IMG/VR virus record: IMGVR_UViG_3300008111_001051
Location: 2,701 to 24,638 of that record
Direction: 5' to 3' (one strand)
DNA: 21,938 bases
DNA from: a virus
Position 1 is the stretch's first letter. Each line of letters begins with the position of its first letter. Shown piece after piece: positions 1 through 9,468 of the stretch. A program made the position numbers and the translations under genes. The notes under the pieces are model-generated. The model saw only the letters and a list, made by a program, of their open reading frames with translations, was not told the DNA's origin and did not search any database.

Positions 1-344
1 CGTTAAATGATGGTGCTACAGGCCCTATTAACATTACAGGTTTTAAATCTTATTCACTGTTAAAAGTTCAAACAAGTGCCGCTTCATGGGTAAGAATTTA
101 TGTCAGCGAATCAGCAAGACAAGCAGATGCTAGCAGAGCAGAAGGTGTTGATCCAAGTCCTGGTGCTGGTGTTATTGCAGAAATTATTACCACAGGTGCT
201 GAAACTATTTTAATTAGTCCTGCAACAATAGGATTTAACGACGATGATCCAGTAACAACAGATATTCCTGTAAGAGTAACTAATAAGAGTGGATCAACTG
301 CAACTATTACTGTAACACTTACATTATTACAATTAGAAGTATGA
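1..344 (+). CDS. Virion structural protein, C-terminal part (5' truncated)
   Basis: The reading frame enters from the left edge (first full codon at position 3) and stops at TGA 342-344, giving 113 residues of a longer protein. The segment is rich in Thr, Ser, Val and Ile and reads as beta-strand structure, with the phrases SYSLLKVQTS, WVRIYVS, GVIAEIITTGAETILISP and TNKSGSTATITVTLTLLQLEV. Similar C-terminal modules are familiar to me from structural proteins of T4-like marine phages, which suggests a virion or tail-fibre component; this is recall, not a search. The stop lies one base before the next ATG (346), so it belongs to the same late cluster as the two proteases. Where its N-terminus and domains begin cannot be seen. 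Confidence 0.75.
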   Translation, partial: LNDGATGPINITGFKSYSLLKVQTSAASWVRIYVSESARQADASRAEGVDPSPGAGVIAEIITTGAETILISPATIGFNDDDPVTTDIPVRVTNKSGSTATITVTLTLLQLEV

Positions 345-345
345 T

Positions 346-2886
346 ATGGCAATTTACAGACATTATGTGGTCACTCTTAAAAATAAGAGTGACCTAGAAC
401 AATTCTACCAAGACATGGAAACAGAGGGGCAATTTGAATTTGCCCCTTCTAGATCTGTTGAATGCGTTCATAAAAGAAATATAAGTCGAAACACTCACTA
501 TCGTTTAACTAATGCTGAAGCAGAAATATTAAGACAAGACCCTCGAGTACAGGGTGTTGAGCTAGATATACAAGAAACTAATCTAGTCAACGAACTCCAT
601 GCTGTGCAAACAGGTACATTTAGTCGAGCAACTGAACCTACTATTGGACAACGTAACTGGGGTTTATATAGATCTGTTTTAAGAACTAATCCAGAAAACT
701 GGGGTTCTGAAACTTCACTAACAGAAAAAACAGCCAGTGTTAATTTTACCGAAACTGGACTTGATGTTGATGTTGTTGTATTAGACGACATTGCATATCC
801 AACACATTTTGAAATCAATGGAAAACTTACACAGTATGATTGGTATGCCAATCATGATGCTGCGGTTCGTGGTGCAGCAGTTAGCATTACTAACGTTGAA
901 AGAGACAGTAGCAATAGAGCCACAGTAACTACCAACGGAGCACACAGTCTTGCAGTTGGAATGATTGTCACCGTTACCTGTACCAGTGACGCAACTTATA
1001 ATGCCACAGATGTTGCAATAACTGCTGTGTCAGCTAGTATCAACGGTGGTATTGTTGATAAGTTTAGATATGCCAATACTGGATCACAAGAAAATACTAA
1101 ATCTGCTACAGGTACATGGGTTGGTAAGTACAAATATTATACAACCACACCCGGAGACAGCTACACTGGCGCAAATAATCATGCTACTCACGTGGCCGGT
1201 ATCATAGCAGGTGAAAATCAAGGATGGGCCAAAGATGCTAACCTATTTAATTTAAGACATGATACTGCAAACTATGACTTAAATCCTTCATCAGCTAATC
1301 AATATACTCCCCTAGGTTATGTTATTGACTACCTTCGTGCATGGCATAACAACAAAGGCAACAGCAATCCTACAATAGTAAATTGTAGCTGGGGGTTAGG
1401 TACTAGAATTATTGGAAAAAATAATCCTTACACAGGTAACATAAAATCTAGATTTAGTGAAATTAGATACCAAGGTCAGACAATAACTCCACAAAGTCTC
1501 GGAAACCCAGAAGTTGACACAGGGTATTCTGGAGTATGTAGTGCTACTGCAAGATTAGCTACACTTCAATCAATAGTAAATGGCGGTAATAGAATTGCCA
1601 CTGTGTCAGGAAGTGCTACAGTGGACACATTAGCAAAGAATATACTAGGTAGAACAGGCATGACTTTAGTAGGAGCTCCTACTGGATCAAGCCCAACTGG
1701 CGTAGACGAATACGACGATGCTGCTTGGCAAATTTCGTTGCCGTTTGACATTTCCTATTTAGGTACTACATACGGCCCATCTCAAATTGGTGCTGATCCT
1801 AACCTAGGTACTATATGGATTAGTTCAAACAGTTTTGTACTATTTGGTGGTAGTGCTGCCGGCTGCTATACTGTAACAGTGGGTGCAGAAGGTCCTGCTG
1901 CTAGAAAAATACATGTTTCAGCTGGAGATAGAAGCTGCCAGAGAATATACACACAAACCAGCGGAACAACTCCAAACAGAACATTTAGAGTGCGTTGGGA
2001 AGGACACGATGCAGCCAATGGTGGTGTAGACGATGCTCCTACAGTAGTTTGGGAAATGACGTTCTACGAATCCTCAGGCAGCGGCAGTGGTGTAACTAAT
2101 GCTACGGTTGACCTACATATAGATCAAAATTCAAACTATAGAGGTGAATTCACTACTCAGCAATTATTATCCTACGGTGTTAATATCAATTATAATAATT
2201 CTCCACAGCGCAATGCTGCCTTTGAAGCAGACATGGATGATGCTATCCTTGACGGAATTATATTTGTCTGTTCTGCAGGCAACGATGCTCACAAAATAGA
2301 TCTACCTGGTGGACAAGACTACGACAACTATTTTGTAGATAACGGAATACCTTATTATTATCACAGAGGTTCAACACCCGGAGCACATCCTGATGTTATA
2401 TGCGTAGGTGCGCTATCTAGCTCAAGTGCAGAATATAAGATGCAGGCCAGTAATACTGGTCCCAGAGTAGATATCTATGCTCCAGGTATGAATGTTATTT
2501 CCGGAGTATATGACGGATCTGGTGATTCAGGTCCCACAAGTTCAGCGACGACTGTTGTTGAGAACGGTTCTACATATCAAAAGTACAATGGTTCAAGTAT
2601 GGCCACTGCACAGGTCACTGGATATCTTGCACTAGTATTAGAAAAATATCCTGCATTTACTCAAAGTCAAATTAACACATATCTGCTGTCACATGCAACT
2701 TTTGGAAAAATGTTTGAAACCTATGATGGCTACAATGATGTAACATCACTGCAGGACGGAAACAACCTTATACTTTATTATTTTAAGGACAGGGCAGAAC
2801 AGGGAACAGTATTTCCTTCTTATGCATTAGGCGCAAGACCTACTGACGGGCAAACTTACCCTAGAGTTAAAATAAGAAGAACATAA
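346..2886 (+). CDS. Subtilisin-like serine protease (S8), virion-associated, paralogue 1
   Basis: This 846-residue protein has all four S8 active-site signatures: Asp147 in VVVLDDIA, His279 in NHATHVAG, the oxyanion Asn646 in SAGND and Ser751 in GSSMATAQ. Residues 1-75 resemble an I9-type propeptide (YVVTLKN near the start, DPRVQGVELD at the end), which would act as folding chaperone and inhibitor. No signal peptide is visible, so it probably acts in the infected cell or on the particle. Compared with the next gene, it carries an extra beta-rich module (about residues 176-258) between Asp and His. A further beta domain (about 460-625) separates His from the oxyanion Asn. The start at 346 is supported by AGAAG six bases upstream. 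Its place between structural genes suggests a tail-associated protease or processing enzyme; the substrate is unknown. Family call strong, role inferred. Confidence 0.9.
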   Translation: MAIYRHYVVTLKNKSDLEQFYQDMETEGQFEFAPSRSVECVHKRNISRNTHYRLTNAEAEILRQDPRVQGVELDIQETNLVNELHAVQTGTFSRATEPTIGQRNWGLYRSVLRTNPENWGSETSLTEKTASVNFTETGLDVDVVVLDDIAYPTHFEINGKLTQYDWYANHDAAVRGAAVSITNVERDSSNRATVTTNGAHSLAVGMIVTVTCTSDATYNATDVAITAVSASINGGIVDKFRYANTGSQENTKSATGTWVGKYKYYTTTPGDSYTGANNHATHVAGIIAGENQGWAKDANLFNLRHDTANYDLNPSSANQYTPLGYVIDYLRAWHNNKGNSNPTIVNCSWGLGTRIIGKNNPYTGNIKSRFSEIRYQGQTITPQSLGNPEVDTGYSGVCSATARLATLQSIVNGGNRIATVSGSATVDTLAKNILGRTGMTLVGAPTGSSPTGVDEYDDAAWQISLPFDISYLGTTYGPSQIGADPNLGTIWISSNSFVLFGGSAAGCYTVTVGAEGPAARKIHVSAGDRSCQRIYTQTSGTTPNRTFRVRWEGHDAANGGVDDAPTVVWEMTFYESSGSGSGVTNATVDLHIDQNSNYRGEFTTQQLLSYGVNINYNNSPQRNAAFEADMDDAILDGIIFVCSAGNDAHKIDLPGGQDYDNYFVDNGIPYYYHRGSTPGAHPDVICVGALSSSSAEYKMQASNTGPRVDIYAPGMNVISGVYDGSGDSGPTSSATTVVENGSTYQKYNGSSMATAQVTGYLALVLEKYPAFTQSQINTYLLSHATFGKMFETYDGYNDVTSLQDGNNLILYYFKDRAEQGTVFPSYALGARPTDGQTYPRVKIRRT

Positions 2887-2897
2887 GGATTAGCAGT

Positions 2898-5891
2898 ATG
2901 TCAATGAAAGAATATGCAGCTAAAAAAGAATACATTGTAACTCTTTTTAAGCACGAAGATTTAGATCAGTTTTACAATGAAATGGAAAACCAAGGGGGCA
3001 AGGGATATGTTCCCGAGCGAGCAGTTGCAGTTATAGAAAGAAGAGACACTAGTAGAAATACACACTATTGGCTTACTGAATGGGAATCGTTAGAATTAAG
3101 AAAAGATTCTCGAGTAAGAAATGTTTGTCTTCATCCAAGATATCTAGGTATTAGTGCAGGTTTAACTGTGTTGCGAGAGCAAACATCTAGCAACTGGAAT
3201 AAAAGTTCTAGTACAGGTAACACTATGCTTAACTGGGGACTCCTTCGTTGCTACGAGGGCGAGGACAGGGGTGGTTGGGGTAGTAATGGTACTAACAATC
3301 AAACTGGCACAATTAAATTACCTGCAACAGGAAAAAATGTTGATGTTGTTGTTGTAGACGGTGACGGTATAATTTTTGGTCACCCAGAATATACTGTAAA
3401 CGCAGACGGCACTGGTAGTTATAGATCAAATCAATATAACTGGTTTCAGCATGACCCTGTTGTAAAAGGATCGGCAGCTAGTAACTATTCATACAGCATT
3501 TCAGATCATGCCACACATGTCTCTGGAACAATTGCCGGCAACACACAAGGTTGGGCTAGAGAAGCAAATATCTATAACATTTATTATTATGCTGGTGCAG
3601 TAGGCAATAATAATTTTCCCTATGTCATGGATTATGTAAGAGAGTTTCACAAAACTAAATCTATAAATCCTGCCACAGGGCGTAAAAATCCTACAATAAC
3701 AAATAATAGTTGGGGAATGAGTATCTTCCCCAGTGAGTGGTCTTTTGGTGACATAACTGCCGTAACATATAGAGGAACTCGATATACGCCAAGTGGTGCT
3801 GTGACTTTTTTAGGTGTCAGCGGCGTTTGTACTTCTAATGCTAGACTAGCACAGCTCAACGGATTTGAAAATCATGGTAATAGAATTACCACTACTGGTC
3901 CATATACACCACCGGGTCCACCGGGCGGTAGTATCCTTTCAATTCCAGAAACCTGGTTACAGCAAGGTCAGCAGGCATATATTACGCTCGTCGGAGCCAC
4001 TGGCCCTGATCCAGAGTATCAAGTGTTTGTTCAAGGTCCAGCTGATATCAATATTCTCAACAATACTGCCATTGACGTAGTTTCAGGAGCAATGAGTCTA
4101 ACCAGCGGAATTGAAATTTATGAAGGTGCTAATCCTGTTCCTATAGCAACATTCAGTGACGGTCCTTATAGTACAACTAATGGTGGAACTGTTGAAGCGT
4201 TAATTGAAGAATTCAATATTTCGTTGCCAAACTTTGAGCAGTATATTATAAAGTTTACGTCAGCTATAGTTCTAGAAGACGCTAGTAATCCAACATATGC
4301 TACTTCAATGAGTGTAACAGTTATTACAGAAACAACTCCAGCAACTGCTAGTGTAACTACTATTACTAACTCGCTGTTGGGCGCGGCAGCTCTTACACCA
4401 GCTATAACACCAAGCCTTGGCAATAACGATGACGGTTATTGGAATCTTACATTACCATTTAATATAACATATCTCGGTGCAACTTATACTACTATCTATG
4501 TGGGAACAAATTTTTATCTTACATTTACTGACGGGTCTACTATATATTCTGGTATCAGTGTATCTTCCCCAAACTTACCAAAAATAATGTTGTGTTGCGG
4601 TGATAGATCTGTGCAGAGAATTTACTATGGTGTAGAAGGAGCTGAAACAGCAACGTATACAGTTACTAATTCAGGAGCAAGTTCTTATACTATTAACTCA
4701 TCAGCTAATCCTACATTGACATTAGAAAGAGGCGGAACCTATACATTTAATGTCAGCGCCAGCGGTCATCCTTTTTGGATTAAAACTGCCCAAGTCACCG
4801 GAACTGGCAGCGCATATAGCACGGGAGTAACTAACAACGGAACTCAATCTGGTACTATAACATTTACAGTGCCTAATGATGCTCCTTCTACACTTTACTA
4901 CATTTGTCAAGTCCATAACGTTATGACTGGTGTTATAAATGTTATAGCAGGATCAAGAACTTACAGAGTACGTATGGAAGGATCAACTGGTACTACTGGA
5001 ACACTCGGTAGCCCTACTATGGTCTGTGAATATGTATTCTACGAAGCTACACCAGATCAGATTGATCTACAAATTGGCAGCAATGCAGCAAAGAGTTCAG
5101 GTACAGGATTTAGTACAGAACAGTTGAACACTTGGGGATTTATTTCTGGTCAACGAATTCCTAAACGTGTTGCTGCACTAGACAGTGATATAGAAGACGC
5201 TATCCAAGAAGGAATTATGTATGTCGGTGCTGCCGGTAACGGTCGTTGGAAACATTGCCTACCTGGTGATCCCGATTGGGACAATACTTTTGAAATGGCT
5301 ACTAGATATCCAGGTAGTGTTGCAGAACCTTACTATTACATGAGAGGAACTAGTCCAACAGCCAATGACGTATTTGATCCGCAAAGGCCAGTTGGCGACC
5401 AGGGTTATAACATACCAAATATCTGTGTTGGTTCTATAGATGTAACCTCAGGTGATTACAAAGCATCTTACAGTGATTGTGGTCCTGGTGTAGACATATG
5501 GGCACCGGGCACTAATATTATTAGCTCACTGACCAGCGGAGTAAATGATTCTAGAAGTTCGGGTACTACTTACTATCTAGGAAAATTTAGTGGAACTAGC
5601 ATGGCCAGTCCGCAGGTCTGCGGTGTGTTAGCCTGTGCTCTGGAAAACAATCCTTTTTGGAATCAAACACAAGCCAAAGAGTATATATTAAGTGTAGCTA
5701 AAAATGGTCAGATTACTGCTACTAATGGTGGCCCTGCAGATACTACAGATTTACAAGGTGCACCTAATAAGTTCTTGTATTATAAAAGAGAACGTTTAGA
5801 CACAGGAACAATGGTACCTAAACAGGCGGTTGGCGCTAGACCTACTACAGGAGCTGCATGGCCAAGGAGTCGAATACGTAGGTTCCGATAA
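2898..5891 (+). CDS. Subtilisin-like serine protease (S8) with inserted cupredoxin domain, paralogue 2
   Basis: This 997-residue S8 protease is a tandem paralogue of the gene before it, 11 bases away. The active-site residues are Asp154 (VVVVDGDG), His204 (DHATHVSG), Asn781 (AAGNGR) and Ser901 (GTSMASPQ). The N-terminal 80 residues match the I9-like propeptide of paralogue 1, sharing SRNTHY and a closing run of Leu-Arg-x-Asp-x-Arg-Val. Between His and Asn lie a Pro/Gly linker (PPGPPGG), a beta-rich insert of about 150 residues, and the beta domain shared with paralogue 1 (LPFNITYLGATY). That beta domain is split by a plastocyanin-like domain at about residues 580-692. The start at 2898 follows AAGGAT; Met at 2904 is an alternative. 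Possible roles are virion maturation, tail-tip digestion of surface protein, or structural use of the fold. Catalysis looks intact. Confidence 0.9.
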   Translation: MSMKEYAAKKEYIVTLFKHEDLDQFYNEMENQGGKGYVPERAVAVIERRDTSRNTHYWLTEWESLELRKDSRVRNVCLHPRYLGISAGLTVLREQTSSNWNKSSSTGNTMLNWGLLRCYEGEDRGGWGSNGTNNQTGTIKLPATGKNVDVVVVDGDGIIFGHPEYTVNADGTGSYRSNQYNWFQHDPVVKGSAASNYSYSISDHATHVSGTIAGNTQGWAREANIYNIYYYAGAVGNNNFPYVMDYVREFHKTKSINPATGRKNPTITNNSWGMSIFPSEWSFGDITAVTYRGTRYTPSGAVTFLGVSGVCTSNARLAQLNGFENHGNRITTTGPYTPPGPPGGSILSIPETWLQQGQQAYITLVGATGPDPEYQVFVQGPADINILNNTAIDVVSGAMSLTSGIEIYEGANPVPIATFSDGPYSTTNGGTVEALIEEFNISLPNFEQYIIKFTSAIVLEDASNPTYATSMSVTVITETTPATASVTTITNSLLGAAALTPAITPSLGNNDDGYWNLTLPFNITYLGATYTTIYVGTNFYLTFTDGSTIYSGISVSSPNLPKIMLCCGDRSVQRIYYGVEGAETATYTVTNSGASSYTINSSANPTLTLERGGTYTFNVSASGHPFWIKTAQVTGTGSAYSTGVTNNGTQSGTITFTVPNDAPSTLYYICQVHNVMTGVINVIAGSRTYRVRMEGSTGTTGTLGSPTMVCEYVFYEATPDQIDLQIGSNAAKSSGTGFSTEQLNTWGFISGQRIPKRVAALDSDIEDAIQEGIMYVGAAGNGRWKHCLPGDPDWDNTFEMATRYPGSVAEPYYYMRGTSPTANDVFDPQRPVGDQGYNIPNICVGSIDVTSGDYKASYSDCGPGVDIWAPGTNIISSLTSGVNDSRSSGTTYYLGKFSGTSMASPQVCGVLACALENNPFWNQTQAKEYILSVAKNGQITATNGGPADTTDLQGAPNKFLYYKRERLDTGTMVPKQAVGARPTTGAAWPRSRIRRFR
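4640..4965 (+). other. Cupredoxin-like (type-1 copper) domain inside paralogue 2
   Basis: Protease residues about 582-690 form a compact beta unit beginning TYTVTNSG and ending MTGVINVIAGS. It contains the usual cupredoxin elements: a strand followed by GGTYTFNVSASGHPFWIKT, then a C-terminal strand ending YYICQVHNVMTG. The likely copper ligands are His624, Cys670, His673 and Met676, which is the His/Cys-x2-His-x2-Met pattern of type-1 sites with a short final loop. In paralogue 1 the flanks corresponding to QRIY and FRVRWEG are joined by only about 10 residues, so the domain is a clean insertion here. Copper binding is inferred from the ligand pattern. Similar domains occur as add-ons in marine phage structural proteins, from general knowledge. 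Confidence 0.75.
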
Positions 5892-5934
5892 ATTATAGTT
5901 CCATTTTTAGGTAAATACATAAAACGGAGCTATG

Positions 5935-8900
5935 ATGGCATTATCTATTTGGATTCAAGATTCTGGCTACAGTTTTGGTATTCGACAAGAACGCGAAACT
6001 GTAGACATAAATTTACCCACTAATAATACGCCCGGAGTTACATTTTCTGTAATTGCGGGCAAACTTCCCCCCGGGTTAAGAATCTCTGGATATAAAATAG
6101 TAGGAACACCCTACGAAGTTCCTCGTACTACTGAATTTAAATTTGTAATAAGAGCCACTGCTACATCCGGAATAAGCGATAGAACTTTTTACATGACGGT
6201 TGCAGGAGCAGATGAGCCTCAATGGATATCACCGTCGGGCCCATTACCAGTCGGCTCAAATAACGCATATTTTGTTCTAGAAACAAGTTATATTGATTTT
6301 CAATTAGGTGCGTCTGATACCGATACTGCTGTTGGACAAAAATTAAATTATTTTATAGCCAGCGGAGAAGGAGAACTTCCTCCAGGTCTATTAATGACCA
6401 GCAGTGGCAGAATAACAGGTTTTATACAGCCGTTGCTACAGATTCCTGCTAAATCAGGTAACGGTCCTTTTGATACAGATCTCTACGACAGCGTAGCCTA
6501 TGACTTTGGATTTAGACCGTCAAACGGATACGACTCGTTTGTCTACGATTCAACTGTTTTTGACTTTTTTGTACCTACAACTAAACCTAGAAAGCTAAAC
6601 AGAAACTACGAATTTATAGCCACTATCACTGACGGTGATACTGTTAACAAACGCAAGTATAGAATATTTGTAGTAGGAGATGATTTCTTTAGAGCAGACA
6701 ATACTATTACTAGCTCAGGTAGCGGAACTTTTACCGCTGACGTTACTTATGTAAGAACGCCTATCTTTACCACACCGGCTAACTTGGGAATTAGAAGAGC
6801 TAACAACTATCAAACTTTTAAAATAGATATTTTTGAAGGATTTACAGATTTAGGCCCAATTAATTTTAGTTATTGTGATGTTAATGCAAGGATCAGCGGT
6901 ATTGTAAGAAAAGAATCTGCATCTGATAATAGACAAGGTTTAAATTTTATAAGGTTTGAAAGAGCTTCCGATGTTCCAAAAATAGGACAATTTGTAAGCT
7001 TTGCTGGCGACTTTCCAGGCGCGACTGGAAAAACCTATGATATCATAGGCGTAGATACCGTAGGTGGGGACACTTACAGGATTACTGTTATTCCTAACCT
7101 TGACATGTCTATTCCAGATAGTACAGCAATCTACATTGGTGATAAGAGTAAACTACCTCCCGGTATGAGTTTCGATGGAAACACTGGAGAAGTATTTGGT
7201 GTTGTACCTTACCAATCAGCAGTGACTAGAGAGTTTAATTTTACTATTAAAGCAACTAGGTTTGGTCAAAGCAGCGAAACTGCATCTAGTCGAAGACTGT
7301 TTACTGTCAAAATATTAGGCGAAGTTGAAAGTGTAATGACATGGAACAGTCCTAGCAGCCTCGGCAGTATTAATGCTGGATATGTCAGTGACTTATTTGT
7401 CCATGCAACTAGCACATTTAGTCCGCAGATTTTATATCGAGTAACTAGCGGTAAACTGCCAGCTGGTTTAAGTTTAAACTTTGATGGTGAAATAGTTGGT
7501 AAAGTAAACGAGGTTAACGATCAAGTAATATATAAAAGCTACTGGAAACCTAGCAAAAATTATGCTGTAGGAGATGTAGTAAAGCAAGACAATACTGCTG
7601 AAATTAGATCTATAATAAGAAGAAAAAACATAGCTACAGTTGTAACTACTACAGATCATAATTTTAAAAACGGAGCATTGACTAAAGTTATAACTGACAA
7701 TGACAGTTTTAATTTCTACGATTCAGTAAAAATAAATTTAGATCCTGTCAAAGTGTTGTCAGTAATAGATAAAGAACAAACCGGATCAATTTGGAGAGTA
7801 AAATTTGATATTGTTGATCAAAATTTAATGCCATTGGCTCCAGTGTTTACTCTAGCAGAAGGCAATGCTATATCAACTAGCAGTTTTGTTTGGCCAGTTG
7901 TTTCTGCATCTTCTACATCCGGAACTGGAACTGGAGCAGTATTTAGAGTTGAAAAAGTTTCTAATTTAATAAATCCTATATACAGAGGTGTTACTACAAT
8001 TAAATTAATTGATCCAGGTGTAGGATATAAGCCTGGAGATTCTATTACTGTCAGTGGTAGCCAACTTGGCGGAGTTGACGGGCTTCACGATTTAACATTT
8101 GTTACTTCATCGGGGTTAGAATTTTACTATGAAATACGTGGACAAAGTACCAGTACCTATAACGGAAGATGGCTGGCATTGTCAAGTACTATCGATAGCC
8201 TTACACTAGGCTACCCCAATGATCCAGGATTCTTTGGTTCTGGTATTATTGGTGTAAGCGTTGGTATAGCATCATTTGAAGGACAAACGCAGGTTCTTCC
8301 ATTAAATTATTTCAGCTACGAAAACAAAGGCAGAACTACAACAATGGCCAAAGCCATTGGATCAGCAACAGCTAGCCCTAGTTATTATAAATCAAATGAA
8401 GCTCACAATAGCGGATTATCTTTTGATCCAATTAAATGGGACCTTTATGAATTCCCTGTTACTGATTTAAGTCTTACTGCTATTGACGGAAATACTTTTA
8501 TTTTAGATGGTGCAAAAAACACTACTACGTTTGACAGAGAATACACATTCACTGTTGAAGCTGCTGATCCTTTGAGATTTAGTGCAGTAGAAAAAACATT
8601 TACATTAACAGTAGAAACACCAAACGATGTAAACTACAGCAATATTACAGTTAAGCCTTTCTTAAAACCAAATCAGCGAGAACTTTTTAAATCATTCATG
8701 AATAATGTTAATATATTTGATCAGAAATATATCTACAGACCCTACGATAAAAGTTATGGTATACAAAAAGATCTGCGTATGTTAGTCTATGCAGGTATAG
8801 AAACAAGACTGGCTGCAGAATATATCAGTGCCATGGGCAAAAATCACAAGGCAAAAAGATTCAGATTTGGTGAGATTAAATCTGCGGTGGCTAAAACGAC

Positions 8901-9468
8901 TGGCACTAACGACATTGTCTACGAAGTAGTTTACATAGAAATGATAGACACGTTAGAGAAAAACGGTAAAACATTACCGTTGTTATTAAAGTTACAAGAC
9001 AACAATAGACTAGTAACAGTAGATCAAAATAATCAATTTTATGATGGACCGCAGGAACTAGATACACAATTTTGGAATAGGCCAATACCATTCAATTCTA
9101 CCATTGATAGAACTGATGTTTATGTTGGAGATCCTGAAACAACATTTAGATTCCCAAGCAGTATAAGCTTGTGGCGTTATAGAATACGTAATATGCCAAA
9201 TACTAAATCTGAAAGAAATTACTTACCGTTATGGATGCGTAGTATTCAGCCCGGATCAGCAACAGAATTAAATTATACTGCTGCGGTACCGTTGTGCTTT
9301 TGCTTACCAGGTAAGTCTGCTGAAATACTGTTAAACATTAAGAACAGTAATTTTGACCCAAAAATACTAGATTACACCGTAGATCGCTACATAATTGATT
9401 CTGTAGACGGTGCCTACGACACGGATAAATATCTTGTATTTAGAAACGATAGGACCACATTAACATGA
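5935..9468 (+). CDS. Large virion structural protein with putative Ig-like (He_PIG-type) repeats
   Basis: This is a protein of about 1177 residues. I chose ATG 5935 over ATG 5932 because the GGAG at 5926-5929 sits five bases from it, and the N-terminus then reads MALSIWIQDSGYSFG. Four repeats carry the putative-Ig signature, a Leu-Pro-x-Gly-Leu/Met turn followed by a Gly-rich hairpin and a Thr-rich strand, at about residues 44, 148, 407 and 508. Long insertions interrupt the second and fourth. From about residue 900 a different, mixed domain starts (NYSNITVKPFLKP) and runs to the end. Such proteins are typical long tail-fibre, baseplate or decoration proteins of marine T4-like phages. The gene overlaps the next start by four bases (ATGA), so the two are probably translated and assembled together. 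Exact T4 counterpart not identified. Confidence 0.8.
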   Translation: MALSIWIQDSGYSFGIRQERETVDINLPTNNTPGVTFSVIAGKLPPGLRISGYKIVGTPYEVPRTTEFKFVIRATATSGISDRTFYMTVAGADEPQWISPSGPLPVGSNNAYFVLETSYIDFQLGASDTDTAVGQKLNYFIASGEGELPPGLLMTSSGRITGFIQPLLQIPAKSGNGPFDTDLYDSVAYDFGFRPSNGYDSFVYDSTVFDFFVPTTKPRKLNRNYEFIATITDGDTVNKRKYRIFVVGDDFFRADNTITSSGSGTFTADVTYVRTPIFTTPANLGIRRANNYQTFKIDIFEGFTDLGPINFSYCDVNARISGIVRKESASDNRQGLNFIRFERASDVPKIGQFVSFAGDFPGATGKTYDIIGVDTVGGDTYRITVIPNLDMSIPDSTAIYIGDKSKLPPGMSFDGNTGEVFGVVPYQSAVTREFNFTIKATRFGQSSETASSRRLFTVKILGEVESVMTWNSPSSLGSINAGYVSDLFVHATSTFSPQILYRVTSGKLPAGLSLNFDGEIVGKVNEVNDQVIYKSYWKPSKNYAVGDVVKQDNTAEIRSIIRRKNIATVVTTTDHNFKNGALTKVITDNDSFNFYDSVKINLDPVKVLSVIDKEQTGSIWRVKFDIVDQNLMPLAPVFTLAEGNAISTSSFVWPVVSASSTSGTGTGAVFRVEKVSNLINPIYRGVTTIKLIDPGVGYKPGDSITVSGSQLGGVDGLHDLTFVTSSGLEFYYEIRGQSTSTYNGRWLALSSTIDSLTLGYPNDPGFFGSGIIGVSVGIASFEGQTQVLPLNYFSYENKGRTTTMAKAIGSATASPSYYKSNEAHNSGLSFDPIKWDLYEFPVTDLSLTAIDGNTFILDGAKNTTTFDREYTFTVEAADPLRFSAVEKTFTLTVETPNDVNYSNITVKPFLKPNQRELFKSFMNNVNIFDQKYIYRPYDKSYGIQKDLRMLVYAGIETRLAAEYISAMGKNHKAKRFRFGEIKSAVAKTTGTNDIVYEVVYIEMIDTLEKNGKTLPLLLKLQDNNRLVTVDQNNQFYDGPQELDTQFWNRPIPFNSTIDRTDVYVGDPETTFRFPSSISLWRYRIRNMPNTKSERNYLPLWMRSIQPGSATELNYTAAVPLCFCLPGKSAEILLNIKNSNFDPKILDYTVDRYIIDSVDGAYDTDKYLVFRNDRTTLT

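Noticed and set aside
98-352. Minus-strand open frame of 84 codons opposite the first structural protein
   Set aside because: Composition mirrors the plus-strand gene; no ribosome site or recognisable motif. Other minus-strand frames outside phoH were rejected for the same reason.
3865-4080. 71-codon plus-strand frame inside protease 2
   Set aside because: Fully contained in a gene with an intact S8 protease frame; no sign of a programmed frameshift.
5891-5935. Transcription terminator between protease 2 and the Ig-like structural gene
   Set aside because: The 40-base gap has no stable inverted repeat; the genes appear to be co-transcribed.
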